Assembly (NCBI GenBank): GCA_947561585.1
Contig: CANNZV010000914.1
Location: forward strand, 547,703 to 611,702
Length of the DNA stretch: 64,000 nt
From: Caprella mutica
Taxonomy: Eukaryota; Arthropoda; Malacostraca; Amphipoda; Caprellidae
Direction: 5' to 3'
Positions 34,901 through 45,959 of the stretch are shown one piece after another. Numbering within the stretch: position 1 is the stretch's first letter; each line of letters starts with the position of its first letter. Under the pieces are notes generated by a model. That model had not been told where the DNA came from, ran no database searches, and saw only the letters and a program-made list of their open reading frames with translations. The position numbers were made by a program, and so were the translations under genes.

Positions 34901-37900
34901 GTGTCGACTACGATCCATTGTGTATTCTCCAACAATGATTGAAATTGAAGAACTATACAGAGTAAATTCTAATATAAATATGTAGGTATATGAACTATTT
35001 ATCACGATAAAATCGATATGGTGAAATATATATAATTAATATTTGTCGACGGATTTCTTCAATTAAGGAATGAATGAAAATCATAGATCACTAACTTTAT
35101 ATTGTTGTTCATAATATATACAAATGAAAAAAATGAAAAAAAGAAAACTGTATAGAATAAAGTAGCTAATTGCTGTATTTTGTAAAGCTAGTATTAAGCT
35201 ACAGAATTTGATATATTATAGAATACATGCAACTATAATAGGTATAGTTGAATTATTTTTATAAACTTAAATTCTGATATTTGCATTGATTGAAGCAATA
35301 CATAAAAGTGATAACTTGCAAATTCACTGCATTGAATATACATTATAACTGACTAGTTAGATATAGACTCAAAGTAAACAATACAAGAACCTTCAAATCG
35401 TATTCCAAGTGACGTCACCTTCTTTTTCTTTGTCGGTATTTCTGTCGAGTGCGAGTATCCTTCTAACTATTTAATTTATGATGGTGGGTAGGGTGTCAAG
35501 AGGATTTAATCAAACCAAAATCGTTCAGAGAGTTAGGCGTATAATGATGACCGTTTATATCTATTTTGGAAAATTACAGAGTTACAACCTTCACACTCAA
35601 TCTTCACTTTCCGACTTTCTAAGTTTCTAATTAATTCGATAAAAGAACAAGGGTTGGATACGAACTTTATCTTGAATTATCGTACACAGTGTGTTTCAAC
35701 ATTATTGATATTTTTCAATAGCCATAAATAAACAATTCAATATTGTAATGCGGTATACAAGATACACCAATTTGTTACTTGAGATTGGATTTTCGACGTG
35801 GAACCAAAAATATTGTGAAAACTTGACTTAGAAGAAATAACAGAAAGCTAAAGGAAATGGTGAAATTATCCGATGAACAGAAAAAGTTTATAATAAGAGC
35901 ATTCGGGACAACATCGTCGCCAGCAATGATCAGACGTCTGTTTCTACAAGAAAATAAGATATCTGGAAGAGCAAGAAAACAATTTAAATTGTTTTATTTT
36001 ACAAGAATAATCGGGATTTCGACAAGAATGGACCAATTTTTCGAAAGAAGAAATCAGGAGCTCCCACAAAGAGAACGCCAGAAAAAGTCGAAGAAGCCAG
36101 AACATTTTTGAATGTAAAATCAAGAAGCTCAGCCAGGAATTAGCGCCTCTTTTCGACATTTGTTCAACTACTTATTGGAGAATTCTCAAGAAAGTCCTTC
36201 ACATGCGGTTCTATCTTGATATGGTTGTGCATCCAATAACGGAAACCCACAAGGAACAGCGACTCAAATTCTGCCAGTGGCTCTTGGATCAGCCAGATCC
36301 CGAAACATTTGTTTTGAAAGTTATCCGGACCGATGAAAATTTTTTTGCTTGAATCAAGGCCCCCACAGGAAGAATGATGGTACTTGGTCTCTTACTAGTC
36401 CCAATGAGATTGTCGAATCTAAAAATAGAAATGATGAGAAGGTTATGCTTTTTGTTGCTATTGTTAACGGTAAAGTGCCAGTCGTTCATGCCTTCATGGA
36501 TGAAAATTGAAGACGCAAGATAGTGAATGGAGACTGCTACCATAAGTTGCTGCAAGAAAATATTTGGCCCACCTTTCGTTCATGTGCTACAAGACAAGGT
36601 TTATGGTGGATGCAGGACAGTGCTCCTGCCCATTGCACCACTGCCGCCAAAGAATTCCTGTTGAACAAGTTTGGAGGCAGAGTCATCAGATGTGGGACAC
36701 AGATTGCGTGGCCAGCACATTCTCCAGATTTTAATACTTTGGATTTTTATTATTGGACCTTAGCTTGAAAATAGTGTATTCTGCAAAACCAACTACAGTG
36801 GACGAACTTATCAATGTTGTGAAGAGATTTTCAGAAGAACATCGCGAAAATGTCCTTCGGAGTGTAGCACTTAATGTTTTGAAGCGGGCGAATCTCTGTG
36901 TGCAGCAAAATGGAGGACACTTCCAGCAACTTCTATAATATGTATTTCTTGTTATTAATGATTAAAAATCCACTCTTCCTGAACATTTTGGTGTATCATT
37001 TTTTTTTCGTCAGTATAACTATGAATAAAAGCGACTGAAAAATATCAAAATTTTGAAACACACTGTATGTAATGGTAAATAGGTATTTAGCCTTTAGGTA
37101 TCTAATGTTTTAGATTAATGGTATTTAGGTATCTAATGTTTTAGAGTAATGGTATTTATGTATCTAATGTTTTAGATTAATGGTATTTAGGTATCTAATG
37201 TTTTAGATTAATGGTATTTAGGTATCTAATGTTTTAGAGTAATGGTATTTAGGTATCTAATGTTTTAGAGTAATGGTATTTAGGTATCTAATGTTTTAGA
37301 GTAATGGTATTTAGGTATCTAATGTTTTAGATTAATGGTATTTAGGTATCTAATGTTTTAGAGTAATGGTATTTAGGTATCTAATGTTTTAGAGTAATGG
37401 TATTTAGGTATCTAATGTTTTAGAGTAATGGTATTTAGGTATCTAATGTTTTAGATTAATGGTATTTAGGTATCTAATGTTTTAGAGTAATGGTATTTAG
37501 GTATCTTTGTTATTCTTTTGAATTTGTCAGATGAACCACTTACCTACTTGTTTTTGTTTTAAATTGCGAGGGTATAAGTAAAATCATACGAATAACTTAA
37601 ATTACATATTATAATAAAAGTATAAAAGCGAAATAGGAAATGGTTAATAGTTCTATAATCAGTAATCTTAGTTCTAATGAATAGAGAAATGAAAATTCAG
37701 AAAGGTGGGGTCGTTAGAAAATGATAAAAAAGATTTTTTCAGCGTACCGTTCGTTCAATTGATAACGACTAATATAGTCAAGCGGGGCAAGAAATGAAAG
37801 ATTTCCATAAACATCTATCTATTTCAAAAACCAAGAATGGTACTGTCAAAACAAACATATCAAAAGATGCGGAATTGTTGTGCTATTTTAGTGCAATAAA

Positions 37901-38970
37901 CATTTTTTTGAAGCACTTGATACATTTTCTACAGAAGTAAAAATGGAGGTTCATTTTTTACTCCAAAAATTTGTGAAAATGGGGTAAGAAAAAAATTGCA
38001 TGGGGCTAATAATGAAATTTCATTTTATGCCCCAGGAGCCAAAATCAATAATTATATACATTAAGCTATGTCAAATTCTTATTTATTCGTAAAATTTTTC
38101 ATTCACATATACAAATAAGCCTAATAAAAGTAGCTTCAAAATGAGACATAAAATGTTTAAATTGATTGTAATTTGTGTGAGTTATGGTAGATTCACTTTT
38201 TACCCCACAAATAGAGGTTTCATCTCTTGCCCCGTTTGACTATATATAGTTTATCTAACCTAGCTTCTTTAAATCACTTGGAGTATACAAAATAAAATAG
38301 AATTTTAGAGTTCTAAAGTCTGCTATATGAACAGAGTGACGAAAGTCTTCTTCAAGAGAATCCACGAATTCAAGAGGAGAGAAAATATCTCGCCAAGATA
38401 ATCGAGGTAAGTTTTTGAATGTTATTCAAAATGGATATTAATTGTTATAAGAAAAGAATCTGTCTGTCCGTAACACTAACCTATTAATATTTTGGAAAGC
38501 ATTGAAATGAAATTATTTAATATCAGTTCAATTGATGGTTTCAATAACTGAAATTCACCCTATATGCCATAATGTTGCTTTCAGTAAACAGATCATTAAA
38601 ATATGTACACCTTGTACAGTTTAGTATGCTTTTGAGGCAACAACCATCAGTAACATTTTCAAAGCTCAGTTCCACAGTGATGATTTGATTATATTTTCAT
38701 TTGATGCTTAATAATAAATATATCATTTAGGAACTTTCTTGGACACATTTTACAAAGAAATGCACTTGTGCCAAAGTGTTAAATTTGATTTTACTCAGTT
38801 GAATATATTCGTTATTTTGTCAGCACGCGTACACTAGTGGATATGAAACTAATAACTGTTCACATTTCTTCAATAATTTTACCATTTCGTAGACTCTGGA
38901 AAAATCTGCCGATTTATTGGAGGAGTTTGAGGAGGAGCTGCACTGTATGATTCCAGCATACAATTACTAA
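28973..38970 (+). CDS. Dynamin-related GTPase (Drp1-type), 13 recognisable exons
   Basis: The family hydrolyses GTP to assemble into helices that constrict membranes; Drp1 acts in mitochondrial and peroxisomal fission. Exons, each with GT/AG borders and matching phase, are 28973-29081, 29203-29335, 29425-29627, 29728-29938, 30015-30262, 30367-30530, 30882-31032, 31176-31391, 31479-31679, 31748-31856, 34344-34486, 38335-38406 and 38893-38970, about 680 codons. G1 is GSQSSGKSS (split by intron 1), G3 is DLPG, G4 is NKLD where Drp1 proteins usually have TKLD, and INRSQ follows. The middle region has GGARI and LxxPSL; exons 9-10 encode a basic, variable insert; the GED has [18 protein letters not shown]. 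The last two exons give the coiled GED end, finishing in MIPAYNY. The start [14 protein letters not shown] fits the family, but exon 1 carries a one-base shift before [10 protein letters not shown]. Product length is close to Drp1. The sequence is divergent, so a paralogue or a weakening gene is possible. Confidence 0.85.
32196..32634. repeat. Intronic long hairpin (185-bp arms)
   Basis: The left arm begins TGTTGTTTGAGAAGAAAACA. The right arm ends with its imperfect complement, TGTTTTCTTCCCGAACAACA. Internal boxes mirror closely, such as CTCTTGCCTCGTTACCGCAA at 32333 against TTGCGGTAACGAGGCAAGAG at 32480. A spacer of about 70 bp lies at the centre (32418). It is in the large intron between exons 10 and 11 of the dynamin-like gene and would form a strong hairpin in its pre-mRNA. 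Confidence 0.85.
32887..34049 (+). mobile_element. Degenerate mariner-like element with DUF4817-type HTH relic
   Basis: The ends CAGGGTGGCGCAAAAAAAAG and, reverse complemented, CAGGGTGGCGCAAAAAAAGG form an inverted repeat of about 37 bp, flanked by TA at 32885-32886 and 34050-34051. Inside, a plus-strand frame at 33280 begins [20 protein letters not shown] with [11 protein letters not shown] after it, the DUF4817-type N-terminus. The rest is riddled with stops and no DDE domain is left. The copy at 11433-12277 is a sister. It lies in intron 10 of the dynamin-like gene. Confidence 0.8.
34656..35476. mobile_element. MITE of 821 bp with AATTAAATAGTTAGAAGG ends
   Basis: The first 29 bases (34656-34684) are the exact inverse of the last 29 (35448-35476). 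Inside both ends lie GTGACGTCA boxes (34705 and 35410). It sits in the intron just after exon 11 of the dynamin-like gene. Target duplication is uncertain. Confidence 0.75.
35685..37069 (+). mobile_element. Mariner-like element with CAGTGTGTTTCAA ends
   Basis: Inverted termini, ACACAGTGTGTTTCAAC on the left and, in reverse complement, ATACAGTGTGTTTCAAA on the right, continue into TTGATATTTTTCA. TA lies outside both ends, with a two-base slip at the right end. The interior carries one decayed transposase in plus orientation. It is inside the intron between exons 11 and 12 of the dynamin-like gene. Confidence 0.8.
35857..36938 (+). pseudogene. Mariner-type transposase, stops and frameshifts
   Basis: The start [20 protein letters not shown] is an N-terminal helix-turn-helix. 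The centre (about 36330-36510) reads RTDEN, then [19 protein letters not shown] and [19 protein letters not shown]. The catalytic half (36523-36768) has [19 protein letters not shown] with the second aspartate and [16 protein letters not shown] with the third. The C-terminus continues in another frame to 36938. The arrangement matches insect mariner-like transposases with long DDE spacing. At least two stops and two frame changes break it. Confidence 0.85.
37098..37506. repeat. 31-bp minisatellite, about 13 copies
   Basis: The unit is GGTATTTAGGTATCTAATGT plus TTTAGAKTAAT. Copies vary mainly at one position (GATT or GAGT). It lies directly after the mariner, within the last large intron of the dynamin-like gene. 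Confidence 0.95.
37775..38242. mobile_element. MITE derived from pogo family 1
   Basis: The ends TAGTCAAGCGGGGCAAGAAA and, in reverse complement, TAGTCAAACGGGGCAAGAGA are flanked by TA. The two halves match 12567-12760 and 14455-14640, the two ends of the longer pogo relic, so it is an internal-deletion derivative of about 470 bp. It ends about 90 bp before exon 12 of the dynamin-like gene. Confidence 0.85.
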
Positions 38971-39455
38971 ACATTCCCTTCGAATTTACTGGACACTCGC
39001 AGTACTCGGGTAGTGGGTAAACATAATTCATGAGAATTTTGCCAATTATTAACTATTCATTCCAACACTAGCATTCCAAGTACTGTGGGAATGATTTCTA
39101 GTGTTACGTCGTTACCCTTAAAGGATTTAGTACAAAATCAAGTGTGATTTAGTATTATATAACTATTGTAATTGCAGTGAATTATTAAATATAAATCGTG
39201 AGTCTCAAGAATTTTTACATTTTCTAGTCTTGTATCATTGGTTTTAAATTTCTGTCTCGAACTTTTCTCAATTGCAAGAGTTCTATTATTGTACATTAAT
39301 AAAAAGGAATTCAAATTTTCAATATTGTGTAGTTTTTTCAGTTTGATTTGTATTTACTTTAGTTATCTCATGTATCATTTTCTTTGTCAGTTATTTAGTT
39401 TATTGGAAATTTTCGATTTCAAATTATTTCGAATATTCTCCAATATGTATCAATT

Positions 39456-39475
39456 TCAATAAAACGGAATAAATA
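39456..39475 (+). terminator. Polyadenylation signals behind the dynamin-like gene
   Basis: Two AATAAA hexamers (39458 and 39468) lie about 490 bp after the stop codon, in AT-rich sequence followed by T-rich runs. This would give a 3' UTR of about 0.5 kb. Confidence 0.5.
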
Positions 39476-39689
39476 TTCTTACTTTCTCGTATTCTTTTCA
39501 AACCTATTTGAAATTAGCTAGTTGCTAATTTCATTGCAAAGAAACATCGCAGTACTCGGAAAGTGGATGAAAACATAGAGAAATAAATTAATTGATTCTC
39601 TAGAAGTGTACGATGGACTTATTTTAACAACCACTTACCCGAATACTGCCACGTAGACTAAAGGTAGGCAATCTACATTTCTGTAAATC

Positions 39690-40310
39690 AGATCGAATGA
39701 TATTACCTTCGCAGAATGCGGGAAGGTCATATTTTCATCGAATTTTATTTATTTATTTATCATCTTGTTATTCGCTTAACTGAAAAAGTGTTCAACCAAA
39801 TTGCCTGAAATTTAATGAAACGATTGGTCCATGTCCAGTGACCTGTGCTAGAATTTTGGGAGTGACACGGTCAAAGGTCAAGGTCATGATCATTTATAAC
39901 TCACAAAGTATTGCACCATATTGCATAAAACTTGGTGGGACGATTGGTTAATATGCAGGAATCATTTTGTTAGATTTTGGGAGCAATCGGGTCAAAGGTC
40001 AAAGATCAAGGTCAAGGCCATTTGTAACTCAATAACTCCAAAAGTATTCAACCAAATTGTCTGAAATTTGATGGGACGATTGGTCACTATCCAGGAACCA
40101 TCTGATAGAATTTTAGGAGTGATCCGATCAAAGGTCAAGGTCATTTATAACTCGATAACTCAAAAAATATTGTACTATATTGTATTAAACTTGGTGTGAC
40201 GATTGATTATAATCCAGTTAACAGTTTCTTAAGTTTTGGGAGAGAACGGGTCAAAGCGGAGGCGAAGGTGAGCGCTCTACCGAGTCCACATAATCTAGTT
40301 ACCTATGATT
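39690..40310 (-). repeat. Partial copy of the Harbinger-like element's subrepeat core
   Basis: In reverse complement this matches 1240-1699 joined to 7390-7530. It starts at the CACTCGGTAGAGCGC side (40275) and ends near GAATGCGGGAAGG (39715). Four to five units contain AAAGGTCAAGGTCA. At 39840-39860 the sequence runs continuously where the other copy is interrupted by the LTR retroelement. Confidence 0.75.
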
Positions 40311-40994
40311 TGTCTCTTGTGATTACTTTACTTTCAAGACTTCATAAAAAATGAGGTGCTAGATCATATAGTGGAATTTTTTAATTGAAAAATACGAGCA
40401 GGTATGACTACTAATTGTTAGTTCAGAATTTACGTACCGCAATTACGATACAAATTATAAAATATATTTTTGAAGGCCGTAGATATATCAGTTTTTTAAT
40501 TTTGAAAATTTTCTATAATTTTCATATGGCAAATCTGAAATATTATTGCCTAGAGCTTTCAATTTTTAACATAATTTGTTACTATTTCTATGTTTTAAAA
40601 TTGACATTGCAATAATGAATCAATTGTTTGTACTGCCAGCAAAGAGAAACGGTTAACATTGTGTTACAGTTTAGTCTTGTTTCTGTGATTTCATACATGC
40701 ATTTTAACATTTTCTTTGCTATAATATAACAATGTTAGTTAATAGTTTATTTTTCTATCTTGTCGTACGTATTTACATGATCATTTGAAATATATATATT
40801 TCTTAATTTAATCTTTTTATATTTGCGATCATGATCAGCTCAGTAAAAATAACATTATAATAACAAATATAATTTTATATTTACTAGTTTTATTTTGTAA
40901 TTTTCAATGAGTTATAATTATATTATAAATTATGTCTCCTTTGCTTCCAATCGGCGACGAACTGTCCGGGGATGTTTATTTTCCATTTTTTTAG

Positions 40995-41236
40995 GCACAG
41001 ATGCAACAGATTGTTTGGAAGGAAGGATTATTCCTGTGAAGTTAGGAATAATCGGAGTGATTAACCGTTCTCAGGAGAATATTAATAACAACAAGTCAAT
41101 CGAAGATGCAATGCGTGATGAACAGAAATTCTTGGTAGAAAACTATCCAACACTGGCGCGTGAAAATGGCACAACCTATCTAGCGACAACACTAAGCAGA
41201 CTTCTCGTAAAACACATCGAGAAAATTATTTTGAAG
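40995..41236 (+). pseudogene. Orphan copy of dynamin-like exon 5
   Basis: This 242-nt stretch encodes a near-identical version of exon 5 (30015-30262): [24 protein letters not shown] and [14 protein letters not shown] are unchanged. By eye five substitutions separate the shared part. The end is two codons shorter, IILK in place of CIPLLK. Splice borders are intact (TTTTTTTAG before, GTAAGT after) and the phase is the same. The flanking introns share little with those of exon 5. No neighbouring exon copy was found, and it lies 2 kb after the stop codon of the gene. It may be a partial duplicate or an exon of a second gene whose other exons are elsewhere. Confidence 0.8.
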
Positions 41237-42086
41237 GTAAGTATTTTCAAAACAATTTCAAAATACATGTAAATCTCGTACAACGGACAGTACATGTAGC
41301 GTCGACCGGGGTAATTCGGCACACTCTGCCGCGAACTATGCTTTTCAGTGGGAATGAGAAATCACATAAATTTCTTATTTTAGGGCAGGATAGGTACTAA
41401 TATATTAATAATGCGCAGCAAATTTCAGCTCTCTATCTACACACACAAAAAAGTTGGAGTGAAAAATGTTGCTTCACAACAACCTCACAATTTGGGGGTA
41501 ATTCAGAGCGCACCGAATTAATTCATTTTTAACAGTAAAACATCGGTGTAGGAAAAAAAACAAATACACCACTAAAAAGAGCAGCTTTTTTTAATAAGAT
41601 ACAACTGGGTTCGCGATTTAAAGTGAATTTAGCTTCGTAGTAAAGGTTATTAACTAATCGCTTCATTTTTACAGGGTCAAAACAAGTTTGAAAAGATGAT
41701 TTACGAATCCCGCATAGTTTGGTTTAGTGGTCGCATATTTGGAGCTAAAGACGTCAAATTTGGTGGAGTAATAGAGTATTAACCTGTTATTGACTGGTAT
41801 GAAGAATTTTTTTGTTTATTCCACCCCGTTTGTGTTATATAAACATATATCAATTTTGCTTTACAATATTATCAAATGTTTCTGCAGCACTTCTAGATTG
41901 CTCTTAGTTATAATATTTTAACACGTTATCCGGGATTATAATTTTAAAAAGTTGTTGTAGTGAATTGTCCGGTAGAACGGACAATTTTTGTCCTTTCTAT
42001 GAGCTGTGTGTGTGTGTGGTCCGATTAAAGAACGCCCGCTGTACGAGCTTCACCTGTATTCGATTTTGGTGTTTAGTAGGCTCGTG

Positions 42087-42310
42087 GACCTCATTTACTA
42101 TCACCTCTTCATTTTCCTCTTCCAACCGTGAGTGCAACCACCGGTGCTTGTGTCCCTTTTCGTCACATTCATCGTTAGTGACAGCACTAACGGAGTAGCT
42201 TTTCTGCTCCCTTATTGCTTTCCTTAGAAAGCCATATTCTTTTCTGACTGCTTCTTCGAGACCCTTAATTGTAATTTAATTCCTTTTGCCTTCAGCGATA
42301 TGGCCTTTGG
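42087..42310 (-). repeat. Dispersed repeat family, minus copy
   Basis: CTCTTCATTTTCCTCTTCCA, AACGGAGTAGCTTTTCTGC and GATATGGCCTTTGGTTC identify the family also present at 10425-10690. With the next copy at 42545-42800 it forms an inverted pair about 230 bp apart. Confidence 0.7.
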
Positions 42311-42544
42311 TTCAATGAAAACGTTAAATCTCCAACTAAATTATTTATTTGAATCACTAGAATATCGGATAGCTCCAATTGTAGTGGAATCTTAACTTGA
42401 GGTTGGGTACAATTCTAAATTTTAGAATTTAGAATGGTTGTTGAGTTTCGGAAATGTTTTAATAATTAGGTATTGGATTTTCCTAGACTTTATTTTTCGG
42501 ATATTTCATAATAGAGATGATTAATCATTAAATTTATGAGGGAT

Positions 42545-42800
42545 CTAACGTCTGCTTGCTTCTGAAATCATACCGCTGACATCAGTAGAAAATTAAATTC
42601 AAAGGACTTGAAAAATCAGTCAGAAAAGAAAATGGCTCCAGGAACAAAGTCCTCAACCAACTTCTGTGACAATGCTCATGGATGCAGAAAAGCTACTCCG
42701 TGAATGCAGTCACTTACCAAGGAATGTAACAAAAAGGAACACAACTACCCCAGTGACTGCACTCTTGGTTGGAAGAGGAAAATGAAGTGGTGATGACATT
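42545..42800 (+). repeat. Dispersed repeat family, plus copy
   Basis: TAACGTCTG, AATCAGTCAGAAAAG, GCAGAAAAGCTACTCCGTGA and GGAAAATGAAGTGGTGATG occur in the same order as at 10425-10690. Confidence 0.7.
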
Positions 42801-43017
42801 TCAAATCGATTATTTGTTCCATTTTTCTGCGAGAGAAACTGTGGAGAAGAAACATTTAAAATTGAATAAAAGTATTTCTATTATGGGTAAAGTATAATTT
42901 CAATTATTATATAAAACCATAATGAAAATATTCACTAAACCGTGAATCCGAATAATAAATATATTAGTTACATATGAAACAAATTTTAAGAGATGATTTG
43001 GATAGTGTACCTAATTA

Positions 43018-43220
43018 AGGCCTTGTTACACGGTGCAAGTTACTGTCGTGACAGTAGACAGCAGCTGTCCCACTTTACTCGCATGCCAGTAGCTCAGTGC
43101 TAATAGCATTGAATTTCCATAACAGTTACTCGACTGATGCGGTCACATAGTGCGAGTAGCTGCACAACAGTAACTGGCTAGGCCAACTCGCAGGTTTACT
43201 CGCACCGTGTAACAAGGCCT
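43018..43220. mobile_element. Harbinger-type MITE, 203 bp
   Basis: The ends AGGCCTTGTTACACGGTGC and, in reverse complement, AGGCCTTGTTACACGGTGCG are near-perfect inverses. TTA lies on both sides (43015-43017 and 43221-43223), as expected for PIF/Harbinger. The interior has further mirrored GCAGCTGTC/GTAGCTGCAC and CAGTAACTG boxes. Confidence 0.88.
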
Positions 43221-43837
43221 TTATATGTTGTTACAAAAATTAAAACGCTTGGGGTTCAATAAAACTATTCATTTTCTTAAAAGGTGAATAATATATTCAT
43301 ATAACCATACTTAAATATATATGAATTATTAACAAGATGGATGTACTTTGATTCCACTTACGTGACTTTTATAATGTTTTAGTAGCTGTTTTAAATTCCA
43401 TTCACCTACTGCACGCGGCTTAGTGCTTTTCATCGTTAGTCGTATAGTTTTGGTCACGTCGTGTCAAGTGAGAGCATTTATCGAACATGTGTCAGTAGGG
43501 ATATGTATTTCTCAGTGAATAGACGTAGGTGTTCGTTCAGTGAACGTGACTGGCACTGGTCCTGACATTTCATAAGATGTTCTGACAGACGTTGATGGCA
43601 TTGCCCAAACTTTTGCCTGAAGTTTTATCCTGCTTTAGTACGGTTGTGGTAATTTGCTTTGTCACAACCTAGATGTTGTTTTTTCTCTTCTGAAAGATTA
43701 GGTTGTTTCACGTGTGTTGAGAATTCCAATAATACACTCACGCCCATAGATGACATTATTCCATCGATGCTGAAGAAATAAATGGGTTTAGAAACAGCAA
43801 TTCGTCACACCCCTGCAGTTCCCCTGAAGCCTCTACT

Positions 43838-44347
43838 ATGCCAAACCCTATTAATAAATTCATCAAGAAGTTTTTGGGTTGTGGCGCATCCAATGAAAAT
43901 AGAACAGAAGCTACAACGGAGAGCAGAAACGATGAAGAAATTGAAACGTGTTTCGGCAGTGAGACTTTAACCACTAGTACCAATTCGTCAAGAACAAAAG
44001 AAATCAAACAGAACATAATCAACAATGAAAAGTACCAAAACGAAAGAACGCACTGTAGTGTGAACAAGAATTCAGACGATGCTGAAAAGTCTGACCAAAT
44101 CGGAGTATTTTATATTAGTCCGTCAAGTAGTTCTGAGTACATCCAAAACTTTTATGATTTCAACTCTAATGAAGAAATCATAAAACCAACCAAAGAAACT
44201 GCAACTCTCAAGACTGTTGCCCAGTCATCGCTGATATTCTTAGAACATTTTGAAAATGAGAAGTTGTCGCCCGAAAAACTGAACACACGTTTGTTAGAAT
44301 TTGTTGCACAGCCACCTGGAAGGAGTAGCAAATGTACCTGGCGAAAG
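43838..44347 (+). CDS. Orphan first exon of an unidentified gene (170 codons, then a splice donor)
   Basis: A 179-codon open frame starts MPNPINKFIKKFLGCG and reaches a good donor, GCGAAAG|GTGAGT, after codon 170; read-through ends nine codons later. The N-terminus is basic and hydrophobic with a cysteine, and could be membrane-associated. The middle is Ser/Thr/Asn/Glu-rich and looks disordered (residues 20-130). A more ordered, leucine-rich part, SSLIFLEHFENEKLSPEKL, follows at about residues 130-165. Base composition is less AT-rich than the surroundings. I do not recognise the family and found no second exon before 48 kb, where TE fossils dominate. It may belong to a long-intron gene extending right or be a displaced exon. 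Codon choice and length argue against chance but do not prove expression. Confidence 0.45.
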
Positions 44348-45369
44348 GTGAGTTTATTAAAAAAAATTACGCTGTAAAAATGTTAAACATTGAATATTTA
44401 AAAAATGAATGGGATTTAGTTGAAATAATTGTTTCAACTTCTCATGTGTAGTAGGATGCCATTTTGAATGCATCTCATAATATATTGAAATTCATTCATT
44501 AGTATATTTATTACCTGTTTACTAGTAGAATATGTTAAAATGTAAATACAATAAAAGTCAAGGTTACTATACAATAAAGGTCACTTTAAATTGTTTCTAT
44601 ATTTATAAAGACTAATATATTTACCTCTAATAGGCTAAACTTTATTACTGAGAGGAGTTACCAAAAAATACCAAATTGAGTCTAGTTTTCAACACCATTA
44701 AAGTCACTCATCAGATGTAGAAAAAGTCCTATCAGGAGTACCAACCGTACTTCCAATGACATTCAGAATTGCCAATGAAGAGAAAAGGCCAAATTATATA
44801 TAGACTCTTAGCAATATTACGATTCACAATAGTATGAAGGACATCAGGAAAAGTTAGTTTGTATATATATTTGAAAATATTTTCCATGTTTAGGTTGATG
44901 TCCAATGATTTTATTTATTTATCTTAAATAACAAAGTAAAAAAAATATTACCTCTTTGCACTTACATGATTTTACTATTTTTTATTTAGTAAATCTGTTT
45001 TAAAATTATTTTAAAATTTTCAAAAAGAAGGGGCTAAAATTGTTGCTGTGTTCAAAATTGGTCATGTAATTAATTACTAAAGGATTGAAATGTTGAGGGG
45101 AAGGTGTCTAAACTGCATCATAATGCATGGGGAGACCAATTCACTCAAGAACAGTCTGTAACAAGCCGAAAAGGACATTCTCAGAAAAAGTTTTCCAAAA
45201 ACAACTTGCAAAATATTTTCTTCACGTACAGTGAGTTGAATTTGTTAGGAAATAACATCTGCTTTTCAACTGATCAGATGAAAGCAACTTTACAATAGTC
45301 TTTATGTTTTCCCTGAATGAAAATGCTTTGAATTGATTCAATTAGCATTTCACAAAATATATTTCTTTT

Positions 45370-45955
45370 AACTTTAGTTTTAGAACACCTGGTACTGTTT
45401 GTGTGCAATTAAGAGTTAGAAAAGTTCATCTCCCACAAAGAGTTGTACCTAAGGTGAAATTTTGAGGAGGTAGCGTTATGGTGTGGGGAAACATGGCGTC
45501 GTCTGGGACTGAAATCTTATTCACATGTAAGGGCAGAATAAACTCAATAGCGTAAAAAGGCATGTTAGACAGAACGAACAGAAACTCGTTGGAGAAAATA
45601 TTTAATAGTAGCTAACATAAGTGAATAAATTATCTACCAACCAGAAAAATGTATTATGTGCTCCATTATGAATGTCGAATAGTTGGTTTAACTCTTTCAA
45701 GTACCACACTGATTGTTACAATTGGTGCCCGGTGGTACCGGTGGTACAGAAATTGTACCACCCTAAAAACCGATTTAAAGTCTGGTGGTACATACTTAAG
45801 CAAGAGAGTCTCGATCTCTTGACCTATCGAACATTTGTGGTCACATTTAGGAAAATGAGCTAGAATGTACAAATGCTCCTAAAACAGCAGTTGAAAGCTA
45901 ATATTCATGATGATTGGCAAAAATTTGCCACTTGTAATAATTTAGTTCCTAGTAC
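45370..45955 (+). pseudogene. Tc1-like transposase fossil
   Basis: A plus-strand frame reads VPKVKF, a stop, then GGSVMVWGNMASSGTEIL at about 45452-45520. This is the conserved block around the Tc1 catalytic core (family form: VKHGGGSVMVWGC). Further on, at about 45805-45935, frames broken by shifts give SLDL...NICGHI and ENELECTNAPKTAVES, matching the SPDLNPIEHLW stretch. The middle part with the second aspartate is not readable. Confidence 0.6.
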
Positions 45956-45959
45956 GTTA

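Noticed and set aside
41290..41560. Words GGGGTAATTCGGCACA and GGGGGTAATTCAGAGC as a third pogo-like end
   Set aside because: No inverted partner was found in the window, and nothing coding is attached.
43782..44067. Open frames on both strands overlapping the orphan exon
   Set aside because: The longer plus-strand frame (43838-44347) explains them as shadows. They have no splice or motif support.
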